A DNA stretch of 64,000 nucleotides. Source: Salinicola aestuarinus (lineage in GTDB: Bacteria; Pseudomonadota; Gammaproteobacteria; Pseudomonadales; Halomonadaceae). The notes below the pieces were generated by a model. It was given only the letters and a program-made list of their open reading frames with translations, searched no databases and was not told where the DNA came from. Both the position numbers and the translations under genes were made by a program. Location: positions 113,225 through 177,224 of the forward strand of contig NZ_PZJP01000005.1 of assembly GCF_003206645.1 (NCBI RefSeq). The letters run 5' to 3'. Shown here in pieces: positions 52,419 through 63,992 of the stretch; position 1 is the first letter of the stretch, and every line of letters begins with the position of its first letter.

Positions 52419-53339
52419 TTACCCCACCGAGGGGCTGACGCCGAAGTAGCGCTTGTATTCGCGGCTGAACTGCGAGGTGCTGCGGTAGCCCACGTCGTCG
52501 GCGGCACGCGCGACGTTCATGCGCTGCTGACCGAGCAGTGCCCGTGCCTTGAGCAGACGCAAGCGTTTGAGGTACTGCAGCGGCGACTGCTGGGTGGTGC
52601 GTTTGAAGTGGTGGTGGAAATGCGAGGCGCTCATGTTGGCGCGGGCGGCGAGGGCGTCGACGGTCAGTGGCTCGCGGTAGTGCCCGTGGAGATAGTTGAG
52701 TGCCTCGACGATGCGCGCGTACTGGCCGTTGCGCTGGACGAGCTGACGCAACGAATCGCCCTGGGGCCCCTTGAGGGCGGCGAACAGCACCTCCCGGACC
52801 CGCCCCGGGCCGAGCACGCGGCTGGCGGTCTCGTCGCCCAGGCATTCGATCAGGTTGAGCACCGCTCGCTCCATGGACGCATCCAGCTCGACGGCGGCCA
52901 TCGGGGCCGCCTGGCCATCGTCGCCCGATGTCGCTGGCATCTGTTGTACCAGCTCGTTGAGCGTGAGCGGGTCGAACGCGATATTGATCCCCAGCAGCGG
53001 CATGTCGGCGTCCGCCCGAGTCTCGCACTCGAACGGCAGCGGCAGCGCCTGAACCAGGTAGTTGCCCGGTCCGTAGTGGATGACCCGGTCGCCGAGGTAG
53101 CCGATCTTGTCGCCCTGAGCCATGACGAACAGCCCGGGTTCGTAGATCAGCGGGGTGCGGGCATGACTGCAGTGGGCCGCGATCAGCCGCACGCCGTCGA
53201 TGGCCGTGTCGATGAATCCTTCGCCGACAGCGTGCGGAGCAATCGCTTCGGCGAGGTGATGCGTGCAGCGACGGTGTTCTTCGGCCGTCGATGAGGCCTC
53301 GGGGGGCCTATCGGATACGGTGCGACGAGAGGCGAGCAT
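52419..53339 (-). CDS. AraC family transcriptional regulator
   Basis: 306 residues. N-terminal AraC_N-type cupin (residues 30-190) and C-terminal double helix-turn-helix: VDALAARANMSASHFHHHFK, then VARAADDVGYRSTSQFSREYKRYFGVSP. It is divergent from the alcohol dehydrogenase gene, 250 bases away, which is its likely target. AGAGATCTGCC precedes the ATG. Confidence 0.9.
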   Translation of the reverse strand: MLASRRTVSDRPPEASSTAEEHRRCTHHLAEAIAPHAVGEGFIDTAIDGVRLIAAHCSHARTPLIYEPGLFVMAQGDKIGYLGDRVIHYGPGNYLVQALPLPFECETRADADMPLLGINIAFDPLTLNELVQQMPATSGDDGQAAPMAAVELDASMERAVLNLIECLGDETASRVLGPGRVREVLFAALKGPQGDSLRQLVQRNGQYARIVEALNYLHGHYREPLTVDALAARANMSASHFHHHFKRTTQQSPLQYLKRLRLLKARALLGQQRMNVARAADDVGYRSTSQFSREYKRYFGVSPSVG

Positions 53340-53592
53340 GGCAGATCTCTCAGGTGTGACGATTCAGTGATGTATCGGTTGATTGTGCATACGCAAGGCC
53401 AGAAATGCGGCCTATCCTCGCTCTGGCAATAGTATCGCGCAAACACGCGACAGAAACGAGCATGGTCGTCTTCGCCAAAGTCAACCAGACTTCAGCCCGT
53501 TCAAGCGACCCACCGGTTGGGTCCATTACCCTGAAACGCCGCCGACGGATGCGCCAGTCGCTCCCGGCGGTGTTGCCACACTGGAGTCATTC

Positions 53593-54675
53593 ATGACGCA
53601 ATCGACCGATACCCAAGCGAGCCCCGCCAAGGGGTATGCCGCGCACTCCGACAGCACGCCGCTGGAGCTCTGGAATTTCGAGCGCCGTGCCCCGCGCGCC
53701 GACGACGTCGCAATCGAGATCCTTTACTGCGGCGTCTGCCACAGCGACCTGCACTTTGCTCGTGACGACTGGGGCATGGCGGCCTACCCGGTCGTGCCCG
53801 GGCACGAAATCGTGGGTCGCGTCACCGCCGTCGGTGATGACGTGAGCCAGTATCAGGTCGGCGATCTCGTCGGCGTCGGCTGCATGGTCGACTCCTGCCG
53901 CGAGTGCAAGGCATGTCACGACGGGCTGGAGAACTACTGCGCCGAAGGGTTCGTGATGACCTACGGCAGCCCGGACAAGCAGGACGGCACCCTGACCCAG
54001 GGCGGCTACTCCGACAAGGTCGTCGTCAGCGAGCGTTTCGTGGTGCGCATGCCCGACGGGATCGATCTCAAGTCGGCGGCGCCGATTCTCTGCGCCGGCA
54101 TCACTACCTATTCGCCGCTCAAGCACTACGGCTTGAAGCCGGGCCACAAGGTCGGTGTCATCGGCATGGGCGGGCTGGGCCACATGGGCGTGAAACTCGC
54201 CAAGGCGCTCGGCGCTGAGGTCACGCTCTTCACTCGCTCCGAGTCGAAGAAGGCCGAGGCCAAGAAGCAGGGCGCGGATCACGTCGTCATCTCCACCAAC
54301 GACGACGAGATGGAAGCCATCGCCGAGACTTTCGACTTCATGCTCGATACCGTCCCGGTGCAGCACGACCTTAACCCCTACCTCGCCGCGCTCAAGCCGG
54401 ATGGCACGCATATTCTCGTGGGCCTGCTCGAGCCGATCGACCCGGCGATCGCCGGTGCCAACCTGGTCTTCCGTCGCCGCGTTCTCGCCGGATCGCTGAT
54501 CGGCGGCATGCCGGAGACGCAGGAAGTGCTCGATTTCTGCGCCGACAATGGCATCACCTGCGATGTCGAGATGATCAACATCGATCAGATCAACGAAGCC
54601 TGGGATCGCATGCAGAAAGGCGACGTGAAGTATCGCTTCGTCATCGACATGCAGTCGCTGAAAGACGCGAGCTGA
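53593..54675 (+). CDS. NAD(P)-dependent zinc alcohol dehydrogenase (YahK/CAD type)
   Basis: 360 residues. Catalytic zinc ligands CGVCHSDLH and GHEIVGRV, structural zinc cysteines in CRECKACHDGLENYC, and the nucleotide-binding GMGGLGHMGVKLAKALGA. This is the cinnamyl-alcohol dehydrogenase subgroup that reduces aldehydes. ATG 53593 has GGAG ten bases upstream. The divergent AraC gene and the downstream terminator suggest an independent, regulated unit. Confidence 0.93.
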   Translation: MTQSTDTQASPAKGYAAHSDSTPLELWNFERRAPRADDVAIEILYCGVCHSDLHFARDDWGMAAYPVVPGHEIVGRVTAVGDDVSQYQVGDLVGVGCMVDSCRECKACHDGLENYCAEGFVMTYGSPDKQDGTLTQGGYSDKVVVSERFVVRMPDGIDLKSAAPILCAGITTYSPLKHYGLKPGHKVGVIGMGGLGHMGVKLAKALGAEVTLFTRSESKKAEAKKQGADHVVISTNDDEMEAIAETFDFMLDTVPVQHDLNPYLAALKPDGTHILVGLLEPIDPAIAGANLVFRRRVLAGSLIGGMPETQEVLDFCADNGITCDVEMINIDQINEAWDRMQKGDVKYRFVIDMQSLKDAS

Positions 54676-54752
54676 TGAGCCGAAGCGCCGATGTCGGAGG
54701 GCGCTAGACTCGCGCCGACGTCGGGCGCGGAAGTCCGCCGCCAAAAGCGAAA

Positions 54753-54780
54753 AACCCGCGACACTGTCGCGGGTTTTTTT
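54753..54780 (+). terminator. Terminator after alcohol dehydrogenase
   Basis: AACCCGCGAC / GTCGCGGGTT hairpin with a three-base loop and seven T. Confidence 0.9.
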
Positions 54781-54806
54781 GTGGGGGCTCAGGGGCACCG
54801 GCGGGA

Positions 54807-55625
54807 TCAGGACTCGGGCTGCACCCTGACCATTCCTTCCTGCGCGGCGCTGGCGATCAGCTTGCCGTCGCTGTCGTAGAAGCTGCCGCGGGCGAAACCG
54901 CGAGCGCCGCCGGCCCAGGGGCTATCCATCACGTAGAGCAGCCAGTCGTCGAGTTTGGGGTCTTCGTGAATCCAGAGCGCGTGGTCGAGGCTGGCGATAC
55001 GAAGGCGCGGGTCACCGAATTCGACATCGTGGGCGAGCAGGCTGGTCAGCAGCAGATTGAAATCCGAGCCGTAGGCGAGCAGCGCCCGGTGCAGTGCGGG
55101 GTCGGCCGGGAGCTCCCCCCCGGTCAAACGGAACCAGATCATCCGCGAGGGCGGATTGGCGTGTCGCTCCTCGACGGTGATGAACTCGACCGGGCTGCCC
55201 TGGAAGCGTCGCCGCACCGCTTCGCCGCGGGCGACGAGCGCTTCGGGGTGTTCGATCGCCGGCGCCGTCGTCTGGTGCGACAGCCCGTGCTCGCTGCCCT
55301 GAAACGAGGCGCTGCAGAAAAAGATCGGTTGCCCCTTCTGAATCGCGGTGACGCGGCGTGTGGTAAAACTGCCGCCATCACGCACCCGGTCCACGGAGTA
55401 GACCACCGGCTGGTGAGCGTCGCCGCGGCGCAGGAAGTAGCCGTGCAGCGAGTGCAGATAGCGGTCTGTCGGCACGGTGCGCGCGGCGGCCGCTGCCGAC
55501 TGCCCCAGCGCCTGACCGCCGAAGAGCTGGGGGAGGCCGAGATCCTGGCTCTGGCCGCGATAGAGGTTCTCCTCGAGCGCCTCGAGGCTGAGTAGGTTGA
55601 CCAGGTCATCCAGCGCTTGCGTCAT
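54807..55625 (-). CDS. tesB: Acyl-CoA thioesterase II
   Basis: 272 residues with a double hot-dog fold. LYRGQSQDLGLPQLFGGQALGQS is the TesB opening, HSLHGYFLRRGD carries the first conserved region, and SLDHALWIH with the aspartate-containing FARGSFYDSDG lies near the end. It hydrolyses medium to long acyl-CoA. It is unrelated in sequence to the YciA-type enzyme at the integration site. Confidence 0.93.
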   Translation of the reverse strand: MTQALDDLVNLLSLEALEENLYRGQSQDLGLPQLFGGQALGQSAAAAARTVPTDRYLHSLHGYFLRRGDAHQPVVYSVDRVRDGGSFTTRRVTAIQKGQPIFFCSASFQGSEHGLSHQTTAPAIEHPEALVARGEAVRRRFQGSPVEFITVEERHANPPSRMIWFRLTGGELPADPALHRALLAYGSDFNLLLTSLLAHDVEFGDPRLRIASLDHALWIHEDPKLDDWLLYVMDSPWAGGARGFARGSFYDSDGKLIASAAQEGMVRVQPES

Positions 55626-55720
55626 TCGGGTATCCTTGAGGGTCTTTCTTCAGCGGAGACGTGCGCCAGTATCGGTTCAAACCGACGGCGGGTCACGTCG
55701 TCCAGCACGACGGATGAGGT

Positions 55721-56227
55721 ATGCGACAGAGCGACGAATTCTACATGCACCGCGCCCTCGACCAGGCACGTCTGGCGATGGACGCGGGTGAAGTGCCGGT
55801 CGGGGCGGTGGTGGTCGACGCCGAGGGCGTGGTGATTGGCTGCGGCTACAATCGGCCCATCGCGGGTCACGATCCTACCGCGCATGCCGAGATCCAGGCG
55901 CTGCGCCATGCCGCCGCCACGCTCGGCAACTATCGTCTCGACGCCTGCGAACTCTTCGTGACGCTCGAGCCGTGCATGATGTGCACCGGGGCAATCATTC
56001 ATGCCCGTCTGTCGCGGGTGATCTACGCCGCCGCCGAGCCCAAGGGCGGGATGGTGGAGTCGCGTGCCAATCTCTTCGCCCAACCCTGGTTCAACCATCG
56101 GGTCGAGATCCGCGGCGGCGTACTCGCCGCCCCCGCCAAGCGTCTGTTGAAAACCTTCTTCCAGCGTCGCCGAACGCCGGACGATACCGCGGCCGGCCCC
56201 TGCGGCGGTGATGGCTCACAGGCTTAG
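55721..56227 (+). CDS. tadA: tRNA-specific adenosine deaminase
   Basis: 168 residues. Zinc site HAE at 55-57 and PCMMC at 84-88, with the TadA-specific GGMVESRANL region. It converts A34 to inosine in tRNA-Arg. Full length for the family. The start ATG is in GATGAGGTATG sequence. Confidence 0.95.
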   Translation: MRQSDEFYMHRALDQARLAMDAGEVPVGAVVVDAEGVVIGCGYNRPIAGHDPTAHAEIQALRHAAATLGNYRLDACELFVTLEPCMMCTGAIIHARLSRVIYAAAEPKGGMVESRANLFAQPWFNHRVEIRGGVLAAPAKRLLKTFFQRRRTPDDTAAGPCGGDGSQA

Positions 56228-56303
56228 GGGATGGGTCACAGGCTTGGATGCGGTCGACAGGCTTTGGGTGGCGGCGTCGGCATCGACGGTAGTCATCCCG
56301 CCA

Positions 56304-58247
56304 TCAATCAATCTCGACGCGGTCTCGTCCCTGCTGTTTGGCGCGATAGAGGGCGTCGTCGGCCGCCTGCAAGAGCTGGTCGCGGCCGATGCGATCGCCG
56401 TCGCGAACCGCGAGCCCCACGCTTAGCGTGACCGGCTGACCGTCGGGGCGTACCAGCCCGGCGGTCGAGGCGGCGCGACGCATCGCCTCGGCGATCTCGA
56501 GCGCCCGGTCGCGGTTGAACCCCGGCAGACAGGCGACGAACTCCTCGCCGCCGTAACGAGCGAACAACCCGCCACCGGCTTCGACCGGTATCCGGCAGCG
56601 CGCCGCGATCGTCTGCAGATAGCGGTCACCGGTGAGATGACCGAAGTGATCGTTGACGTGCTTGAAGTGATCGAGATCGCAGATGAGCAGGGCTAGCGGC
56701 GAGGTGTCGCCTTCCGCGTCCATCCACGCGATCAACTGGCGACGATTGGGCAGCTCGGTCAGCTCATCGTGGGTCGCCAGCCATTCGATTTCGCGCTGTA
56801 GCCGCTCACGGGTCGTCATCTCGTCGCGCAGCGATTCATTGGCGCCGTTGGCGAGCCGGTGCTGATGTTTCAGCCGGCGATAGATGTAAAGCACCATGTA
56901 CAGCAGGTAGGCGAGCAGGACACCGAAGATCAACGTGATCTCCGGCAGTCGCTCGCGGAGCTCGAGGAGTAGCTCACGCTTGGGACGCACGCTGAGCATC
57001 AGCGTATCGGCGCCGAGCGTGACCGGCTGCGCGTACTGCCAGTTGGCAAGGTCGCTAAGCGGACCGTCGTAGAAATAGAGCTGGTTCTCGCCGTTCAGCA
57101 CGATGGCGCGGTCGTTGCTGTCGGTCTGCGACAGCAGCGAATGGATCAGGTCGTCGATGCTCACCATCGTCCCCACCGCCCCCAGCAGCGTGCCGTCGAC
57201 CACGTCGCGTACGGGCAGGAAGCTGACCACGCCACGCCCACCGCGAATCGTCAGAATGCCCCCCAGCCCTTCGATGCCGTAGACCAACGGACGGTCGAGC
57301 ACCGGTGGGACTGTCGCGCCGGCAACGTAGAGATCAAGTCCCTGCAGTGCCTGATTGCCGCGCAGGGGGTAGACCTGCAGCACGACCCCCTCGAGATCGA
57401 CGAACATGATGCTGTGAAAGTAGCCGAAGTCGTCGTAGTAGCGTCTGGCCTGGCGCTCCCAGTCGGCCTGCGAGGGCACCGACCCGAGCATGCTCCAGAA
57501 GCTGGCGAAGCGGCGTGTCGCCTTGAGGTGCGAACTGGTCTCTGCCGCCAGCATCGACGCGAGGCGGCTCCCGTCATCGGCGATGCGTTGATAGAGGCGG
57601 TCGTTGTCGCTCAGTCGCTGACTCTGCCAGCCGAACAGCGTGACCGACATGACGACAGCGCCGACGCAGAGCGGCGGTAAAATACGCCGCCAGTAGCGAA
57701 AGAGTACCGGCCAGATCGCCAATAGCTGGTGCAGCCAGAGAAGCCAGAAGGTCGCGAGCATCAGCCGCGGGACGCCCACCAGGGCGGTGGCGTGAACAGG
57801 GGGTGGCGTTAGCGACTGGTAGCTCAATGTCGCTAGGCTCGAGGCGATCAGCAGCAGCATGATCGGCGAGCCCAGACCGAGTCGCATCAACAACAGTGTG
57901 TTGAGTGACAGCCCGAACAGCAGGCCCAGCGACAGTGCCGGCGGGCGCACGTCGAAGAGTCGCCCGCCGCCGGGCAGCCAGTCGAGGACGGCCTGCCACG
58001 CGGCTGTCGATAGCCAGCTCTCGGCAACGGCGTAACTCGACAGCAGAGCCAGCGCGGCGAAGCCCGTGGGAATCAGTAGCCAACGGCTGGTGCGTCGCCA
58101 GCGGTAGTTTTCGGCGAGCATGCCGAGCCACACCGCACCGGTGATCGGTACGAGCACCCAGCGCTGATCGGGTACTGACCCGGGCCATGCCAGCAGGCAA
58201 AGCGGCACCAACGCCATGTAGAGCGCGAATCTAGACGCGACGGGCAT
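56304..58247 (-). CDS. Membrane-bound diguanylate cyclase
   Basis: 647 residues. Six or so helices in the N-terminal 215 residues (MASE-like), a periplasmic CHASE/Cache-like domain (about 220-425), another helix (IFGVLLAYLLYMVLYIY), then a GGDEF domain with the active motif ARYGGEEFVA. No RxxD inhibitory site is seen before it. Makes cyclic di-GMP in response to an outside signal. It is convergent with tadA. Confidence 0.9.
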   Translation of the reverse strand: MPVASRFALYMALVPLCLLAWPGSVPDQRWVLVPITGAVWLGMLAENYRWRRTSRWLLIPTGFAALALLSSYAVAESWLSTAAWQAVLDWLPGGGRLFDVRPPALSLGLLFGLSLNTLLLMRLGLGSPIMLLLIASSLATLSYQSLTPPPVHATALVGVPRLMLATFWLLWLHQLLAIWPVLFRYWRRILPPLCVGAVVMSVTLFGWQSQRLSDNDRLYQRIADDGSRLASMLAAETSSHLKATRRFASFWSMLGSVPSQADWERQARRYYDDFGYFHSIMFVDLEGVVLQVYPLRGNQALQGLDLYVAGATVPPVLDRPLVYGIEGLGGILTIRGGRGVVSFLPVRDVVDGTLLGAVGTMVSIDDLIHSLLSQTDSNDRAIVLNGENQLYFYDGPLSDLANWQYAQPVTLGADTLMLSVRPKRELLLELRERLPEITLIFGVLLAYLLYMVLYIYRRLKHQHRLANGANESLRDEMTTRERLQREIEWLATHDELTELPNRRQLIAWMDAEGDTSPLALLICDLDHFKHVNDHFGHLTGDRYLQTIAARCRIPVEAGGGLFARYGGEEFVACLPGFNRDRALEIAEAMRRAASTAGLVRPDGQPVTLSVGLAVRDGDRIGRDQLLQAADDALYRAKQQGRDRVEID

Positions 58248-58330
58248 AGCTCACGATGGCTCCCTGGCCGGCGTCGGCGTTCCCGGGACGGGGTGGCATC
58301 GACGATCTTATGGTTATAACGGTCTGGTCG

Positions 58331-59791
58331 TTAGAGTAAAGGCGCGACGACGTCGAGCGGGGCGATCTCGTCGGCCTCGAGGACGCGCTCCCCGAGTCGG
58401 TCGAACTGCTGCTGGCTGCGCTGAACGTATTTGAGAATCTCGTAATAGCGGCGCACGTTGCGCACGTAGATGACGGGTTCTCCGCCGCGAGCATAACCGT
58501 GGCGGGCCTGAGAGTACCACTCGCGCTGCGCCAGCAGCGGCAGTGCCTCGCGTACGTCCGCCCAGCGGTCGGGATTGCCGCCTCGCTGGCGGACAATGGC
58601 GCGGGCGTCGAACAGGTGCCCGAGGCCCACATTGTAGGCGGCCAGCGCCATGAACGTGCGGTCGGGTTCCTGGATCGCCTCATCGAGCCGCGACTCGATG
58701 TGACGCAGATAGCGCGCGCCGCCGTCGATACTCTGAGCGGGATCCAGACGATCGTCGATACCGACCTCGCGAGCCGTCGGGTGAGTGAGCATCATCAGCC
58801 CGCGGACCCCGGTGGGAGAGGTCGCATCGGGCTCCCAGTGCGACTCCTGGTAGCCCAGCGCTGCCAGCAGACGCCAGTCGAAGCCGGTATCGCGCGCGGC
58901 TGCCTTGAAGTCGGGGACGAAGGCCGGCAGCCGCTGGCCCACGTGGCGAATGAAAAGCCGGGCGCCGACGTATTCGAGGTAGGCGTCGTGGCCAAAATAG
59001 CGCCCGATCAGTGTGTCCAGTCCGCCGTTCTGGCGCTGCCGCCGTATGAAGGCGTTGGCGGCCGCCTGCAGTGTTAGGGGCGCGTCGTCGGCAAACGCCC
59101 AGACCAGCGTCTGCGGTCGACCGAGCGCAAAGCCGCGCTCGACGTTGGGAAAGAAGAGCCGGTTGAGCGTGAACTGATGGGAATAGAGCACCGCGGCATC
59201 GAGATCGTCCCGTTCGACCATCTCCAGCAGGTCCGCCACGCTGAGATTTTCCGCCTCGCGCCAGCCAAGCGCCGGGACAGTCTGCTGCTGGCGCGCCAGC
59301 GCCTCGGCGCTGCCGGAGCCGGCCACGGTGCCGATGCGAAGATCGAGCAGGTCATCGAGGGTGCGCACCGGCGACAGCCCGCGGCGATAGACCACCAGCG
59401 GCTGGAGCTCGAGCAGCGGCTGGCTGTACCGCACGTCGGTGCGATCGGCATCCAGCGACAGCGCGCCGGCGGCGAAGTCGGCGTTGCGGGTGGTGATGTC
59501 GTCGTAGACGTCGGCGATGGCGGTATGCGAGGTCACCGAGAGGCTCACGCCGAGCGAGCGCGCGAAACGGTGCAGTAGCTCGTACTCGAAGCCGGTAGGG
59601 CCTTGCGCGCCTTCGTAGTAGGTCAGCGGCCCGTTGCGAATCGCGACCTGCAGAAAATCTCGATGGCGAATCGGATCGAGGCCGCTGCTTCCACGGGGGA
59701 GCAACTCGGCGGGACAGGCAAGTGTCGCCGCAGCCAGCAGTGTCGTCAGCGCCAGCCGCAGTAGCCGCAGGTGCATCGCGAGATCGAGCAT
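58331..59791 (-). CDS. mltF: Membrane-bound lytic murein transglycosylase F
   Basis: 486 residues: signal sequence, SBP_bac_3-type solute-binding domain (about 45-270), then an SLT domain with [28 protein letters not shown] (catalytic Glu in QES) and [13 protein letters not shown]. It cleaves peptidoglycan glycan strands. Neighbouring purL divergently is the usual gammaproteobacterial order. Confidence 0.95.
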   Translation of the reverse strand: MLDLAMHLRLLRLALTTLLAAATLACPAELLPRGSSGLDPIRHRDFLQVAIRNGPLTYYEGAQGPTGFEYELLHRFARSLGVSLSVTSHTAIADVYDDITTRNADFAAGALSLDADRTDVRYSQPLLELQPLVVYRRGLSPVRTLDDLLDLRIGTVAGSGSAEALARQQQTVPALGWREAENLSVADLLEMVERDDLDAAVLYSHQFTLNRLFFPNVERGFALGRPQTLVWAFADDAPLTLQAAANAFIRRQRQNGGLDTLIGRYFGHDAYLEYVGARLFIRHVGQRLPAFVPDFKAAARDTGFDWRLLAALGYQESHWEPDATSPTGVRGLMMLTHPTAREVGIDDRLDPAQSIDGGARYLRHIESRLDEAIQEPDRTFMALAAYNVGLGHLFDARAIVRQRGGNPDRWADVREALPLLAQREWYSQARHGYARGGEPVIYVRNVRRYYEILKYVQRSQQQFDRLGERVLEADEIAPLDVVAPLL

Positions 59792-60022
59792 TCAGAGAGG
59801 GTCGGTAGCGACAGACGCCTTACCTTATCCGCCCGGTCCTCGACTGTCATCCGTGCGCACGCTCACGATTGTTTGCCCGCGCATCGCGAGGGCGCTTAGC
59901 GAGCCACCGCGCTTTCCAGTATCATGCACGCCAAACAAATTCGGCACGCTGCCACGATTCGCCCGATTGCCTGCGATCCGACAGATCCGCGATCCTTGAC
60001 CGTCCTGGAGGCTTCCCCCGCC

Positions 60023-63000
60023 ATGCTCGAATTGCAAGGCGCGCCCGCGCTATCTGCATTCCGTCACGCCAAGCTGCTCGCCGATCTGCGTGCCGCTGTT
60101 CCCGAAGTCGATACGCTGACAGCGCACTACGTTCACTTCATTGACCATCATGCCGATCTCGACGCCGAGGCTCGCCAGACCCTCGAGCGGCTGCTGGATT
60201 ACGGTATCGCGAACCCCGGTGATCAGCCTGCCGAGGCCGAGACGGCCAACGCGGGCCACGCCTTTCTGATCGTGCCGCGCATCGGCACGCTCTCGCCCTG
60301 GTCCTCCAAGGCGACCGATATCCTGCATAACTGTGGACTGTCCGGGGTGACCCGCGTCGAGCGCGGGATTCGCTACCGCGTGAGTTTCAAGACCGCACCG
60401 GATGCCGAGGCGTTCGCCGCCCTCACGTCGCGGCTGCACGATCGCATGACCGAAACGGTACTGTTCGATGCCAGCGACGCCGCCAAGCTTTTCTCCCATC
60501 ACGCGCCGACCCCGCTCTCCACTGTGGATGTGATTGACGGCGGACGCCCGGCGCTGGCGGCGGCCAACGCGCAACTCGGCCTGGCGCTCGCCGAGGACGA
60601 GATCGACTATCTGGTCGCGGCGTTCCAGGAGCTCGCGCGCAATCCCACCGACGTCGAACTGATGATGTTCGCCCAGGCCAATTCCGAGCACTGCCGGCAC
60701 AAGATCTTCAACGCCGACTGGGAGATCGACGGCGAAGCGCAGACGCATTCGCTGTTCAAGATGATCAAGAACACTTTCGAGTGCTCCCCCGACAAGGTGC
60801 TCTCGGCTTACAGCGACAACGCGGCGGTGATCGAGGGCGCGAGTGGCGGGCGCTTCTTCCCCGCCCCCGACTCTAAAGTCTATGGCGCGACGCAGGAGCC
60901 GATCCACATTCTGATGAAGGTGGAAACGCACAATCACCCGACGGCGATCGCGCCGCACCCGGGGGCGGCCACGGGGGCCGGCGGCGAGATCCGCGATGAA
61001 GGTGCCACCGGGCGCGGCGGCAAGCCCAAGGCGGGCCTGACCGGCTTTACGGTCTCCAACCTGCGCATCCCCGAATTCGTGCAGCCCTGGGAAGCCTTCG
61101 ACTACGGCAAGCCCGAACGGATCCAGTCGGCACTCGACATCATGCTCGAGGCGCCGATCGGCGGCGCCGCCTTCAACAACGAATTCGGCCGGCCCAATCT
61201 CAACGGATTTTTCCGCACCTTCGAGCTGGAGGCGGTGGGCGCCAATGGCATCGAGCGTCGCGGCTACCACAAGCCGATCATGCTCGCCGGCGGCTACGGC
61301 AACGTGCGTGACGGCCACGTCCAGAAGGGCGAGATCGCCGTCGGGGCCAAGCTCATCGTGATGGGCGGCCCGGCGATGCTGATCGGTCTCGGCGGCGGCG
61401 CGGCGTCGAGCATGGCTTCCGGCGCCTCCAGCGCTGATCTCGATTTCGCTTCGGTGCAGCGCGACAATCCCGAGATCGAGCGCCGCGTCCAGGAAGTGAT
61501 CGATCGCTGCTGGGCGTTGGATGACGCCAACCCCATTGCCTTCATTCACGATGTCGGCGCCGGTGGACTCTCCAACGCGCTGCCGGAGCTGGTCAAGGAT
61601 GGCGGTCGCGGGGGGCTCTTCGATCTGCGCGCGGTGCAGAGCGTCGAACCGGGCATGAGCCCGCTGGAGATCTGGTGCAACGAGGCGCAGGAGCGCTACG
61701 TGCTGGCGGTGTCGCCGGAGCAGCTCGAGACGTTCGACGCCATTTGCGCCCGCGAGCGCTGCCCCTACTCGGTCGTGGGCGAGGCGACAGAAGCCCACCA
61801 TCTGGCGGTGCGCGACGGCCATTTCGAGGCCGACCCGGTGGATCTGCCGATGAGCGTGCTGTTCGGCAAGCCGCCCAAGATGCAGCGCCGCTTCGACCGA
61901 CGTGAGCTCGACCTGCCGGGTCTCGGACTCGATAACCTCGACCTGCGCGAAGCGCTGGATCGCGTTCTCAAGCTGCCGACCGTCGCCTCCAAGAGCTTTC
62001 TGATCACCATCGGCGACCGTTCGATCACCGGCACGGTAGCGCGTGACCAGATGGTCGGTCCGTGGCAGGTGCCGGTGGCCGACTGCGCGGTGACGACGGC
62101 AAGCTATGACACCCATGCCGGTGAAGCGATGGCGATGGGCGAGCGTCCGCCGGTGGCGCTGATCGATCCCGCCGCTAGTGCGCGGCTGGCGGTAGCGGAG
62201 GCGATCACCAACCTCGCCGCGGCCCCCATCGGGCAGCTTTCGGACATCAAACTCTCCGCCAACTGGATGAGTGCGGCGGACCACGGCGGCGAGAACCAGG
62301 CGCTGTTCGATGCCGTCCACGCTGTCGGTATGGAACTCTGCCCGGCGCTCGGCATCGCCGTGCCCGTGGGCAAGGATTCGATGTCGATGCGGACCGCCTG
62401 GCAGGAAGAGGGTGAGGAGAAGAGCGTTACCGCCCCCCTGACGCTGGACATCACCGGCTTCGCCCCGGTCACCGATGCGTTGAAGACGCTGACGCCGCAG
62501 CTGCGCCTCGACCAGGACGAGAGCGACCTGATCCTGATCGACCTGGGCCACGGTAGCAACCGCCTGGGCGGCTCGGCGCTGGCGCAAGTCTACGGTCAGG
62601 TCGGCAACGTCTGCCCCGATCTCGACGACGCCGAGGATCTGGCCGCGTTCTTCCGCGTCATTCAGGGCCTCAACGCCGACGGCAAGATTCTCGCCTACCA
62701 CGACCGCAGTGACGGCGGCCTGATCGTCACCCTGCTGGAGATGGCATTCGCCGGTCGTGGCGGTCTCGAGATCAAGCTGGACTGGCTGATCGACGACGCC
62801 GTGGGCGCGGTGGAAGCGCTCTTCGCCGAGGAGCTCGGCGCGGTGATTCAGGTCAATCGCCAGGACACCGAGTTCGTGCTCGCCCAGCTTGCCGCCGCCG
62901 GCCTCGAGACCTGCGGCGTCATCGCTCGTCCGCGCTACGACGATCAGGTTCGCGTCACGCTGTTCGAAGAGCCGCTGCTCGAGACGACCCGCGCGCATAC

Positions 63001-63946
63001 CCAGCGCACCTGGTCGGAGACCAGCTATCGTCTACAGGCGCTGCGCGATAACCCGGAGTGTGCCAAGAGCGAGTTCGACGCGCTGCTCGATCCGCGGGAC
63101 CCCGGGCTCTCCGCCCACCCGACCTTCGACGTCAACGAGGATATCGCCGCGCCGTTCATCAGCAGCGGCGCCCGTCCGCGAGTGGCGATCCTGCGCGAGC
63201 AGGGCGTCAACGGCCACATGGAGATGGCTGCCGCGTTCGACCATGCCGGTTTCGAGGCGGTCGACGTCCACATGAGCGACATCATCGAAGGGCGCATCGC
63301 GCTCGACGAGATGAAGGGGCTGATCGGCTGCGGCGGTTTCTCCTACGGCGACGTCCTCGGCGCCGGCGGCGGCTGGGCCAAGTCGGCGCTCTACAACGCC
63401 CGCGCCCGCGATCAGTTCGCGGCGTTCTTCGCCCGCGAGGACACTTTTGGCCTCGGCGTCTGCAACGGCTGCCAGATGTTCTCGCAGTTGAAGGAACTGA
63501 TTCCCGGCGCCGAGCGCTGGCCGCGCTTCGTGCGCAACCGCTCCGAGCAGTTCGAGGCGCGGGTGTCGATGGTCAAGGTCGAGGAGAGTCCGTCGATCCT
63601 GCTCGACGGCATGGCGGGGTCCATGCTGCCGATCGCCGTGGCGCATGGCGAAGGTCAGGCGATGTTCGAGGATGGCGGGCACCTGCGCCGCACCGAGACT
63701 AGCGGCCACATCGCCATGCGTTACGTCGACAACGCCGGTCAGGTGACCACGCGTTATCCCGCCAACCCCAACGGCTCGCCGGCGGGGATTACCGGCCTCA
63801 CCACGCCGGACGGCCGCGTCACCATCATGATGCCGCACCCGGAGCGCGTCGCCCGTGCGGTGACCAACTCCTGGCGTCCGGCCGAGTGGACCGAGGACGG
63901 TGCCTGGATGCGCCTGTTCCGCAACGCTCGCGCCTGGGTGAACTGA
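60023..63946 (+). CDS. purL: Phosphoribosylformylglycinamidine synthase
   Basis: 1307 residues from ATG 60023 (GGAGG upstream), which gives the family N-terminus [14 protein letters not shown]; an earlier ATG at 59924 lacks support. N-terminal and two AIRS-type domains ([34 protein letters not shown]), then a glutaminase domain with [12 protein letters not shown] (nucleophilic Cys) and MMPHPERV. Catalyses the fourth step of purine synthesis. A long antisense open frame is only a GC-codon shadow. Confidence 0.97.
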   Translation: MLELQGAPALSAFRHAKLLADLRAAVPEVDTLTAHYVHFIDHHADLDAEARQTLERLLDYGIANPGDQPAEAETANAGHAFLIVPRIGTLSPWSSKATDILHNCGLSGVTRVERGIRYRVSFKTAPDAEAFAALTSRLHDRMTETVLFDASDAAKLFSHHAPTPLSTVDVIDGGRPALAAANAQLGLALAEDEIDYLVAAFQELARNPTDVELMMFAQANSEHCRHKIFNADWEIDGEAQTHSLFKMIKNTFECSPDKVLSAYSDNAAVIEGASGGRFFPAPDSKVYGATQEPIHILMKVETHNHPTAIAPHPGAATGAGGEIRDEGATGRGGKPKAGLTGFTVSNLRIPEFVQPWEAFDYGKPERIQSALDIMLEAPIGGAAFNNEFGRPNLNGFFRTFELEAVGANGIERRGYHKPIMLAGGYGNVRDGHVQKGEIAVGAKLIVMGGPAMLIGLGGGAASSMASGASSADLDFASVQRDNPEIERRVQEVIDRCWALDDANPIAFIHDVGAGGLSNALPELVKDGGRGGLFDLRAVQSVEPGMSPLEIWCNEAQERYVLAVSPEQLETFDAICARERCPYSVVGEATEAHHLAVRDGHFEADPVDLPMSVLFGKPPKMQRRFDRRELDLPGLGLDNLDLREALDRVLKLPTVASKSFLITIGDRSITGTVARDQMVGPWQVPVADCAVTTASYDTHAGEAMAMGERPPVALIDPAASARLAVAEAITNLAAAPIGQLSDIKLSANWMSAADHGGENQALFDAVHAVGMELCPALGIAVPVGKDSMSMRTAWQEEGEEKSVTAPLTLDITGFAPVTDALKTLTPQLRLDQDESDLILIDLGHGSNRLGGSALAQVYGQVGNVCPDLDDAEDLAAFFRVIQGLNADGKILAYHDRSDGGLIVTLLEMAFAGRGGLEIKLDWLIDDAVGAVEALFAEELGAVIQVNRQDTEFVLAQLAAAGLETCGVIARPRYDDQVRVTLFEEPLLETTRAHTQRTWSETSYRLQALRDNPECAKSEFDALLDPRDPGLSAHPTFDVNEDIAAPFISSGARPRVAILREQGVNGHMEMAAAFDHAGFEAVDVHMSDIIEGRIALDEMKGLIGCGGFSYGDVLGAGGGWAKSALYNARARDQFAAFFAREDTFGLGVCNGCQMFSQLKELIPGAERWPRFVRNRSEQFEARVSMVKVEESPSILLDGMAGSMLPIAVAHGEGQAMFEDGGHLRRTETSGHIAMRYVDNAGQVTTRYPANPNGSPAGITGLTTPDGRVTIMMPHPERVARAVTNSWRPAEWTEDGAWMRLFRNARAWVN

Positions 63947-63951
63947 GGCAG

Positions 63952-63992
63952 ACCGCAAGGCGAGCCGCGCTCGCCTTGCGGTTCAAAAAAAC
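63952..63992 (+). terminator. purL terminator
   Basis: CCGCAAGGCGAG / CTCGCCTTGCGG hairpin with a five-base loop, followed by A/T-rich sequence. Confidence 0.8.

Noticed and set aside
60050..62998. 982-residue antisense open frame in purL
   Set aside because: High-GC codon shadow of a certain purL gene; rich in Arg, Gly, His and Val without domains.
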